A stretch of 64,000 nt of DNA from Hericium rajendrae (taxonomy: Eukaryota > Basidiomycota > Agaricomycetes > Russulales > Hericiaceae), in assembly GCA_033439255.1 (NCBI GenBank), contig CM065879.1:662501-726500 (forward strand), written 5' to 3'. Numbering within the stretch: the stretch's first letter is position 1; every line of letters begins with the position of its first letter. The position numbers and the translations under genes were made by a program. Positions 54,927-64,000 of the stretch are shown here, piece by piece. The notes under the pieces were generated by a model. The model was given only the letters and a program-made list of their open reading frames with translations, searched no databases and was not told the DNA's origin.

Positions 54927-57333
54927 TCACTGCCATTTCTCCAAGGCCTCCTTAGCTATCTCCCACTCTCTCTCAATACAATCTCTGATCCTCGCACTCC
55001 GCACCTCCATCCTACACTCAAAACTCACCGGCCACGAATTGAAGCCATCCGTAAACGCCCATGGATCCGGGAGCGGCGCACCCTTCTTGGGCAGGACGTT
55101 GAATGCCCATAGCATGCGCGCCGTATTGATGAAGATTGAGTTCGACGCAAGGTGTTGCCCGGGGCAGATGCGCCGCCCGAAGCCGAACGGCAAATCGAAC
55201 GTGTCGAGCTGCAGGCGTGGGTGCGTGCTACAAAACGCTGAGCCAGGCAGCCAGCGCTCTGGGATGAAGGCGTCGGGGTTAGGAAATGTATCTGGGTCAT
55301 GCATGATTCCACTAGGCAGCTGACCTGATAAGTTTCTCATCTCGGTGCTAAAGTGAGTAGTACTCACTCGAGGTTTGCAAAAACTGTGGAGCCTTTGGGT
55401 ATAAACCTGACGAAATGGGAGAGTTAAACGTCTATAGTCTGACAGCGTATCACTTGTAACTCACATGCCGTTATACTCGTCATCAGCGGTACTCGCATGA
55501 GGTGTTCCACCAAGAACAGCGACCGGCCTCCAGCGCAGGACCTCGTTGATGAGAGCACGGACGTAAGGCAGGTTCTCTGCGTCCTGAAATTCAGGCATGC
55601 GGTCCTGCCCCACCACCATGTCGAGTTCGGCTTGAGCCTTGCGCATCGCTTCTGGAAAATGAACCATCGCCACTGGTACAGACTCAGTCAACTAGAAACT
55701 TGTAGGCCCCGAGTGAAGTTCCTCACGAATGAATACAAGGAGCGTAGCTGAGGTCTATCCAATTTTGTGATCAATCTCATGGTCAAAGTTTAATATGACC
55801 TACATACCGTCTCGATACCTGCACCGAATGGGGAACTGAGCGTGTACGCCAGTGCAGTATCGTCCAGCCCCAGCTTATCGTTCTCAGCGAGGACAGTAGC
55901 TGACCAGCATGGTGGGCAAGTGCCTGGATCGTATGCATCGGTGAGCAGGTCACACGCCGAATGATAATCGTGGAAGCTCGCCTTCGTTCATCCGCCCTCG
56001 CACATCGTTCAGCAGACCAGTCAAGAACTTAATCTCGCGTTGGCGGCGCATCTCGGGCACACGGCGGAACCATTGCAGACAGCGCTACATAAAGTTGGCT
56101 TCAAATTATGACCAGATCCGAATTTAACGGTTTGATGCTGGTCCTACCGGAAGCTTAAGAAGCCATGGCCAGGACTCGACTATATACTTGCCAGGAATAC
56201 TTCGTCGAAATGCAATAAGCAAACGTCTGAACAAGAAGAAATTAACCACGTACTTTACGCTGTGTTTAACATGGTTGGAACAGTTCATCAATAAGCATCA
56301 AAAGACATTCGAACATACCTTGTCAAGTCTGCGACGCAAGGACGAATACCCTGTGGTTAGCGCGAGATATGCGAGGCTGAACAGACTCACAGGCCATAGA
56401 GTCCATATTCTCCTTCACGATGAACTCGTCCACGGAGTCTACTCGCTTGCCATATGACACAGACACAACCACGCTCGCAGCATATCTGCAGACCATACGC
56501 TCTCAAACGAAGGCCAACGGAGCCGAGTTGGAGCCTACCGCTTGATGTGTCCCTCGTATTCCTTGTGTTCGTGCAAGAGTTGATACATCAGTAGCTTCGA
56601 TTCGAGGGACTGGATGTCGCGGTATGTGTTTGCTTTGCGTGAGTGGAAGCCTGCGTGGTATACCTACTCCAGATATTCGCTATCAGCATAAGACGCCAAG
56701 CAGAATACAATCACACGTACTCGACGGAATTTACGCCAGCCCTCTCCGGCAGGCATCATAAGACCACGCTGATTGTCAGACAGGATTTCTCCACTTGATT
56801 ATAGCGAGTATTAATAGACTACGCGATCAAAATGGAATGGAGTACGCACGCGACGATGAACCGCGGCCTGCTTGAGTATACATCCGACCGTCTCTCAAGC
56901 AAATCCCAAGCGGCCTGCGCAGTGCCTAGGACTATCTCATATGCACTATAAGTTTCCCTGTCGAATTCTCGTGTCTCTGCATGCTTACCGATGACGGGTG
57001 TACGACCCAAGAAAAGCGACATGACGGGCCCTAAAATGTTGCAAATGCCAATCAGCCTTCCCTGACCACCCTGTTTGCAGATAACAACGCACCGTATCGC
57101 TTGTTCCATTTTGCGAACTGACGCCATGGCTTGGTGTTAGGCATTTGATGGCTATTGCCAATCCATGGAAGTCCGCGCGGGCCGGGAGGCATTCGTCGTC
57201 TGCGCAAAGTGTGCCCGACGAGGGCGTACAGTAAGGTCAGAAGGACGAGCGCAAGTGCCAGAGGGTCTAGATATGTTAATAATATCGAGGCCATCGCGAT
57301 GCCTATCGTGGTGAGTATTGCGATGGGTACCAT
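54927..57333 (-). CDS. Cytochrome P450 monooxygenase 2 (paralogue)
   Basis: Close relative of P450 1 on the opposite strand. Start at 57333 with anchor MVPIAILTTIGIAMASILL and hinge RRRMPPGPRGLPWIGN. Matching exons: SLFLGRTPVI, VLGTAQAAWDLLERRSDVYS, GEILSDNQRGLMMPAGEGW, VYHAGFHSRKANTYRD, YAASVVVSVSYGKRVDSVDE, IPGKYIVESWPWLLKLP, LQWFRRVPEMRRQREIKFL. I-helix AGIETTSATLLVFILAM, K-helix EVLRWRP, PERW, and haem motif FGFGRRICPGQHLA. An extra 58-nt segment with GC..AG ends (55981-55924) interrupts the frame where P450 1 is continuous; it is probably a GC-AG intron. All catalytic motifs are present. Confidence 0.87.
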
Positions 57334-58163
57334 GGTAAGAGGGTGGGCTTATATACAGTATATCGCTGTCTTCGATACAAGTCATGGGGACGCAAGGGCG
57401 CAAATGCAGGGTCCCAATGGGCGGGAAGACAAGGCCGAAGGGAGAGAAGGAGAAAATGCCTGTGCTATTGGTGGCAGCAAGGTCTCATGAGCGAATAACA
57501 CCGAATGACAATGACATACACGAGTGAGCACCTGTGGGACATTCGAACGCAGTCACGAGACGAGCGCAAGAGAATGCTCGATATGATATTGGAGCGAAGA
57601 ATATAGATATCTCTATATCATAGAACAGTCTTGTCAGGTTCCATGAACGCCTGCTGTGCTAGCGACCCCGAAGGGAAGAAATGGGAGAGTGCACGACGCT
57701 TCGGCAGCCTTTTGCAAGACTTCCGTGCATCAAGCTGCAGCTAGTCGAGTGAGCAGAAGATCTTCAAGGAAGGTTGCGCGGTCATTACATACCTTTGATG
57801 TACTTCGATCGACCTGAAACATAGAGGGTAGATGCTGTTATATAGGTGAACGGCAGAGATAAGTAGCTCTAGTTCGCGTCTTCAAGGCTGCACGTTTGAA
57901 TGATGAACATTCCTTGTGCTAACTCGATCTTGTAATAGTGCTGTTCCAGAGCCTGCGCAGGGAGCAGGTAGAGTAAGAGGTCAGTGCCAAGTTACGCTGC
58001 ACAAATCGAAAGACGAAATATCATTGATCAAATAAGGACAAATAACGCGTCCACGTCTGTTTATTCTTCACGTGCGGCTTTCCTCTTGCTTCCTTCATTC
58101 ACTCATCCCTTTGTTTCTTTCCGCGCTGGCGCAGATGCCTCTATTTCGTTCATCATAAGGTAT
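57334..58163. other. Divergent intergenic region
   Basis: Between the P450 2 start (minus) and the gene at 58164 (plus). No exon or repeat recognised. An open frame from 57984 runs in phase into the next gene and could be 5' UTR or an N-terminal extension. Confidence 0.45.
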
Positions 58164-61113
58164 ATGTCTTTAGATACAAGGAAGCTGGAGTACCCTGGTG
58201 GTGCCGGCGCCTTTTTTACGGATCTGCATGTCTCGTTTGCGCGCTGGTTGCGTTTCGTTTCTTTAGTACCGCTCGTCCATTCATCTTCAAAAGGACTAAC
58301 CACTCAGGAAATCTGCTTTTATGTGGTGGATGCGGCGAGGCAAGGCTCCAATGCTAGTGTCCTGGGTGTTTGCCAGGACCGCGTGAAGACCGCAGTCATT
58401 GAGATGCTTAAGGACGAACCATACTTCATCGTGAGTTCTTTTGCTAAGCTTCGGTAACTGATCAATAAAGCCGTCTTACTCCCAGCGCATCCAGATCTCG
58501 GATATAGTGAAGTCTAAGTCTTCTCCGCGGATGGTCAAGCATTGGACGTACGAGCCTTCTGTGGATCAAGATGTCGCACGCATATCTTTCGCCTTCCGCA
58601 TCTCTCAGCGTTGCAAGGCAGTACCTTCAATCTCTCTAGCAAGCCTGTTTGTCGAATTATTTTCTGCTGAACCTTCTCAATCTGTGCCTTTGGGATCATC
58701 TCTTCACACTGAGGCCCCGAACGTATTACCCGCATTCGAGTTCTCCGCGCTTGGTCCTCCCATCGGTCTATCTCATGCAAAGATAAATAGGCCTATTATA
58801 TCTGTACCTGTGGACTCTTTGCCTACCGTCACGCGGACTGTTGAAGACGACGTATTCGCTTGCCCAGGTTCACCCCCATCGCCTAAGTTCTCATCGCCTG
58901 TCCTTGGGCAATCTCAGGATCGATTTCCTTCTAATAAGTCGGCTCTTCGCCCGTCGAAGGTTCGCACCCCGACTATCTCAAAACGCAACAGAACTAGAGC
59001 TGCGCTTTTGGCCTCTGCTGCTCTTACTCCTACCCCGTCTGGTTCAAAGAAAGCCTCCAGCGCTGTGTACTCTCCCAGTCGGTCAACTATGCTTGTTGCT
59101 AAATCTGTGAATCTTCCGAGCCCCTCGCAGACTACTGAGCCTTGTGACTCTATGCCTGTCTCTAGTCCTGCACGCGGAATTTTCAAGAACTTCACACCTT
59201 CACCTCGACGCAGTCTCTCGACTCAAGACATGACTCGAGAGTCTACCCCTGTGGTCATTGGTGCCTCTCAGTCTATCCCCGAACAAGATCCGATTCAACT
59301 CTCCGTTTCCCGTGTCTCGATTGAAGCTCCTCTTCCCCTTTTCTTGTCTTCGTCATCTAGCCGCGGTTCGTCTCCTCCGTCATCCGTGGGGGCATCTTCT
59401 CCATGCGATCCTCGTCATTCCTTGAAGACGAAATGGGCGTCGCTGCAAGATAGTCAAAAGAAGCGTATCATACCTTCTGACTCCTCTGCAGGGCGCAGCC
59501 ATGTGATGCTTATGCATGCTTCATGGCCGCGCGGTTCTCCACCTTGTTCAGATATGGTAGCGAACGCGTCATCTCCTTCAAGAATGGAAGACGAAGGCAA
59601 ACTGTTGCCAGCGACTCGCCTTCCAGACCGAGCAGGGTTTGGATCTGGAAATCTTTTGTCGAGGCCCACGATCGCCGAAGATGGAATGCTGACTTCAGCG
59701 GAATTAGCCCCGTCAATATTGGCCCCTCTTTCCAGCCCAGAGGTCTCAACTGACAGACGCAGCAGGCGCAGAAGCAAAGGCAAGGAGAATCAGAGCATCG
59801 AGGCGGCATCATCCGATGAGCCCATCGTTGATCCTGTCTTGAAGCCTCAAGTCCGCGCACATGGTCCGTCACCCTCTCCATCCCGCCAGAATATTACCAT
59901 TCGGTCGCGAAGCACAAGCAAAACGAAGAAGGCGGAGTCGACGGCGCTTTTGCAGCCGCAGTCAAGGAAACGCAGGGTCGTCCTCTCTTCTTCAAGCTCA
60001 AGCTCCAGCTGCAATTCCTCATGGAGTAGCACGTCAGATGATGGCGGCATTGATAAGAATGCCATCCGACATACAAGAAGGCCTGCAAAAGGCAAAAAGC
60101 CGGTAAGCGCCCACTTCTTTTGTGTTTTCCTTTGTATTTCTTGGCTATAGTGTGCGTCGACGCTTTGACTTCGTTGCCATTGCGCTTTGACTTCTTGTCC
60201 TTTCCGGAGATTTCCCGTTGTGATGCGTGAGTCCGTGCTCGATAAAAGGCGACTGACCTGCGTGCTCTTTCAGCCTGTCAAGAAAGCGCGTCAGTCCCTA
60301 TCGCCCCGCCCCGCATCAACCAGACCCAGCTCCAACACACGTCCTTCGGCTTTGATACCAGTTGCTGCCACTAAACCCATTTCTACGTCCTCGAAATCGT
60401 CCACTGCCAGCCATCCTCCCATGACGGTGCTATCATCAAGCGAAGCCAAGCGAAAGCTCGCCGCGGCCGCCAGGGTAAATAGGCCCAAGGCCGAAGGATC
60501 GCCTCCGTCTGCAGGCCCCGCTCAGGCCACATGTGTCCAGAGGCAACCCACTCTAGCTAACGCTGCCCAGACCAACTCCGCCCCGGCGAAGAGCACGTCA
60601 ACCATACCGGCGCGCGTGCCCGCCGTCCGTATCTATCAGGTGACTCGGAGCGTGAACCCCAGCTCAAAGGCGGAGAAGCTGAGCAAGGAAATCGTGCATG
60701 AGTCGTATGGACAGGACATTCCGAAGAAAACGAAGTCCAGACCAATGCAGGCCACCTCTCGGGACATCGCCACCGCTCTACTGCTGAAGAAGACCGCCTC
60801 CGCGTCTGCGCACGCAAAGACTAAGAGGATGCCCGTCGCGGAGACGGCGAAGCTCGCGCAGAAGCGGGCGCAGGTGCAGGAGAAGAAGGCCATCGCGGCG
60901 CGCGCGAAGAGCAAGAAGGCGAAAGCGGCGGACGAGGCGCGCGACGAGCGGATGGAGGCAGACGAGCCGGTCATGCTGCCGCCCCGCGAAGAGCCTAAGG
61001 AACTGGAGAACGGCCACTGGGCGTTTGGTGCTAATGGTGAGGCGCTCAAGCCGAAGCTTGCGACCCCCGAGGCGCGCAAGAGCATGCTTACGGGCGTGGT
61101 GGTGACGAAGTAA
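58164..61113 (+). CDS. Large Ser/Pro/Lys-rich hypothetical protein, nuclear type
   Basis: Three exons by canonical splicing in phase 0: 58164-58430, 58486-60102 and 60274-61113; 907 aa. The start MSLDTRKLEYPGGAGAFFTD is chosen because the upstream frame looks untranslated. Exon 1 is a compact globular segment (GLTTQEICFYVVDAARQGSN, RVKTAVIEMLKDEPYFI). The long middle is disordered, rich in Ser, Pro and basic patches, with SRKRRVVLSSSSSSSS and a KGKEN box-like motif. The C-terminus has a long charged Ala/Lys helix (about residues 800-870: AKLAQKRAQVQEKKAIAARA, KSKKAKAADEARDE), likely coiled coil, then a conserved-looking ELENGHWAFGANGEALKPK. No known domain; probably a nuclear scaffold or regulator. 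Confidence 0.7.
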
Positions 61114-61590
61114 CCGTGCCGTGCATGGGCGCTGTGCCAGTCTTTCTCGCCTTGCAACATCCAGGACGGTGGACGCGCTGGCATGTGGAATTGTAGCTTC
61201 TTTCCTTGATCGATTTGTATTAGTGCCTAGCAGTGTCTGTATTTGAAACACGACATTCCTTGTATCAGTGATCACCGACTGAATGATACATAGTACTGTA
61301 CTTTGAGTTGAGAGTGTCGACTGCAGAAACGAGACTGTACCGTGAGATAAGTGTCGACAGCTTTGATGCACGCGTTGTCGGCGCTGTTGCCTGCCAGCTC
61401 AGGCACGGGTTCAACATTAATGCAGTACACAGCGTTTACAGATACGCAGTCGCCTAAACAGTACTGTTCAGCGTGGTGTGTGGTATCGAGTAGGATATAT
61501 TCTAGCGTCTAGAGAGTGGGAGTCATGATGCAAAGAAACAGTACATGCTTCCAAACAAAAGTCCATTAAGTATTGATCGCTTTGTTCAGA
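61114..61590. other. Convergent intergenic region
   Basis: 3' flanks of two convergent genes (stops at 61113 and 61591). No further features seen. Confidence 0.5.
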
Positions 61591-63051
61591 TTACTGACTG
61601 TCAGTGAGGGACGGCTTGGAGGGCTTCGCTTCAACATTTGCAAGCTTCTCTTCAAGATCCGAGGGCTTCTCTTCAAGGTCGGAGGGCGCCGGGCTGGAAT
61701 CGAGCAGGAGGCCCGGGTGGAAGACGTTCAGCGTGAACATAGCCAGCACGATCGCCGCGCCGTCGAGCACGTCTACAAGCGCATCAATCAGTTGCCGTGG
61801 CCGTCGGGCATCGCTACCCGACAGTTACTTACTGAAGTAGACCTGCGTGGAGATAACGCGACCGCTCCAGCCGTCGGAAAGCTCGATCGTTCGGTACACC
61901 GATCTGCACGCGGGTCAGATGAGCGTGCGGCGAGGACGGGCGACACGCACCGGATGAAGAGGAGGATGGTCATGAAGACCATGCCGAAGATCATGAGCTT
62001 CATGCGCGGCTGCATGTGTGGCTTTTCGTGCGTCTCGTTGAGAGTGTCTTCGTGGTGTTGGAAGGGCCGATTCGTCCAATAGCGGGTGAGGAACTCGGAC
62101 GCGAGCGCGACGTAGGCGATGATGGCGGCTACGATGGTGGGGACGGTCAGCGAATTCTATCCGGTTAAGGAGAACATAGGGACATACCGAGCTGGAAGAC
62201 GATACCGCCGAGCATGATGTGTCCGCCCTGTATAGACATCGCTCAGTGCATTTCGAGGAACGATAGGCACGCATCCCTGTACCTCCGTAGGGTCTCCGCC
62301 GATAGTCTGCACTGCAGTGGCAGCCAATGCACCTCCAACGGCTTGAATCACAAGCGCGATGATATCCTGGAATAACAATGAGTAAATAGACGTGTCAGCA
62401 GAACACAATGTAACGCACGCAAGAGCAGAACAGAATGGTATCTTCAGAAATAGTCGTTGATATTAGCATTCAGCAAGACATGCAGCGTGCAATGACGTAC
62501 ACCAGCCGGCGCTGAGGCGGCTGAACCGCACGCCCAACTGCGTGATAATGCGACCCAAAATCACGAAGTTCGCTGCGACCAAGGGCGTCGGAGCTATGAT
62601 GGTGCAGATGATCCTTTACAAATGTGAGCCATCTTCCAATCTTGCATTCGACTTTTGCAGCGGTACTCACTGCATCAGGTATGGGTCCAGCGACGGGGGA
62701 TTGCGGCTTGACCAGAGACGTCCAACCCAACCTAGGATTTCGAGGAGGCCAGCGAGGACGGCGGTCGGGAACAGCCACCACATGCGTTTCCAGCTGGCCT
62801 CTGCGACATGGAGTACTGCAGAATGTTTAGAGACAAAGACAATATTGGGTTGAGATGCAAGCGGCCTTACTGGTAGTGACCGAATATAGCGCGACGAAGA
62901 GAGCACATATCCATTCGGTAGGGACATAATTATAAGGGGAATCTATGTCCCCATCCGGCACGCTCGGCGGAGGACTGTTCACGCCTGTTGAACCTGCAAG
63001 CATTTTCAGCATTATGCACAGCGACAAACCAGAAGAAATACACATACTCAT
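61591..63051 (-). CDS. RTA1-like lipid-translocating membrane protein
   Basis: Member of the RTA1/RSB1 family (fungal seven-span proteins tied to lipid translocation and resistance to toxic compounds), plasma membrane. A first micro-exon ATGA at 63051 appears to splice (GTATGT..TTGCAG) to SSTGVNSPPPSVPDGD, then DSPYNYVPTEWICALFVALY. Next exons: RMWWLFPTAVLAGLLEILGW with SSRNPPSLDPYLMQ, the family block IICTIIAPTPLVAANFVILG followed by GRIITQLGVRFSRL, a short YHSVLL exon, then DIIALVIQAVGGALAA with GGDPTEVQG, FQLVTVPTIVAAIIAYVALA, RMKLMIFGMVFMTILLFIRC with YRTIELSDGW, and VLDGAAIVLAMFTLNVFHPG. The tail is KPSDLEEKLANVEAKP. These match the conserved RTA1 pattern. Exon borders near 62440-62520 are uncertain. 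Confidence 0.88.
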
Positions 63052-64000
63052 GGCGAGAGCTACGACAAGCGGTCGGGATGTAAGGTTGCAGAGGAAAGAA
63101 CGACGGGAAATAGCTGGAGCATTTCTCAGGTACTATAACAAGGCCGAGGCGCCAAATTTCCTAGCCGCGTGTGGGCGCTGTCGTCAATTTTGACATGTCG
63201 GCGCCTTTTAAGCAGCTGCGCAATAACGCACTGATCCTGGACCTTGACAGGAATCATATCTCTATGGGACCCGGGGGGCGACGGTGATGCCCTCACGATG
63301 CCCCTTCAAGGCCCCATTTGCCCTCGACGGCAGACATGAGTGTGAGGGCCCACACAGGCGTGTTTTGCATTAGTCCGAGTCGGCCCGCGGCAGACTTTGG
63401 ATAAGAGATTAGTAATTCTTCTGGACTGGAAGCGCCGCCTCGCGTCGGCTGAGCCCTTGCTTGCTGAGAGATCCCGCGGTTCGGTCTGGAACCGTTTGAA
63501 CGTACAGTTTTCGTTGTAGTGGTGTTGAAAATTCCATGAAAACCAGACGGAATGTACTACACTCCGAGGAATCTCGCAACGTACAGTAGTAACAGTACTG
63601 TATGTCAAGCGCACAGACGATCGCTCGTTGTTCCGAATATGGTAAGCGATGCGCCCAATATGTTGAGTCGACCACTGTCGACCACCCCTCCGAAAAGTTG
63701 CTGTAGAGAGCTCAAATGGTGTGCGCAATGTTAGCTTTTTTTGATAAAGGCCGTTCATAACGTTTTGTCAACGAATATCGCATTTGTTGTCTTAGAAAAC
63801 TTCCGCAATGCTCGATATTCGGAGTCGTCGAAAATGTAAAGATTCCGTCCAGGTTTGATGGTGATAATGATTTTTATTGGAGGCCAACGTATCTACCTAT
63901 GCATGTATGACTCTACTGTATCTACACCCACACATCGGACTCCCCTAGCAAGCAAGGGCTCAGCCGATGAGAGCTGCTGCTGCGTGTCCATGTCAGTCGT
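63052..64000. other. Window end, no firm gene
   Basis: No domain-bearing frame. At the far end (64000-63890, minus) a short open stretch read as MDTQQQLSSAEPLLARGVRC could be the C-terminus of a gene entering from outside the window, but there is no supporting domain. Confidence 0.35.

Overview
This window comes from a filamentous basidiomycete, most likely a mushroom-forming Agaricomycete such as a polypore. The evidence is many short (about 50-65 nt) GT..AG introns with CTRAY-like branch sites, an F-box protein of the type common in Agaricomycetes, an RTA1-like membrane protein, paired cytochrome P450s, a Crypton-type tyrosine recombinase gene, and a large RNase H-bearing LINE. No bacterial operon signals are present.

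Layout. 1-3.1 kb: a GC-rich minisatellite and a decayed Crypton-like gene (minus). 4.0-5.85 kb: F-box gene A (minus). 6.3-10.8 kb: a block of two divergent genes, a 419-aa nuclear-looking protein here called gene N (minus) and an alpha/beta-hydrolase-like protein (plus), around a repeat-rich shared promoter that carries a MITE. 11.0-12.2 kb: a conserved hypothetical nuclear protein. 13.05-38.34 kb: one nested transposon complex. A full-length LINE of about 9.9 kb (minus strand, poly(A) end, 14-bp target duplication) has been split in its ORF1 by a 15.39-kb Ty3/gypsy LTR element (plus strand) with 2,227-bp LTRs. 38.4-41.3 kb: F-box gene B, just downstream of the LINE. 41.5-45.65 kb: an inverted second copy of the hydrolase/gene N block, in which the hydrolase has decayed and gene N stays open. 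46.1-47.6 kb: GDP-L-fucose synthase. 48.5-49.8 kb: a multi-pass membrane protein. 50.9-51.3 kb: a poorly defined gene. 52.3-57.3 kb: two convergent paralogous P450s. 58.2-61.1 kb: a 907-aa low-complexity nuclear-type protein. 61.6-63.05 kb: an RTA1-like transporter.

How it fits together. Before the LINE landed, the two hydrolase/N blocks were an inverted duplication a few kb apart. After duplication, copy A gained a MITE in the shared promoter and copy B lost its hydrolase. Both N genes kept the same three-exon structure, but their N-terminal ~100 residues diverged strongly while the promoter and C-terminal parts stayed similar. This is the most interesting host-gene signal.

The most unusual element features are an ORF lying wholly inside each LTR, a 1,286-aa extra ORF between protease and reverse transcriptase, a probable spliceosomal intron in the LINE ORF1, and a 241-aa antisense ORF in the LINE 5' region. 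Exon boundaries were read by eye from splice consensus and paralogue comparison; no database search was possible.
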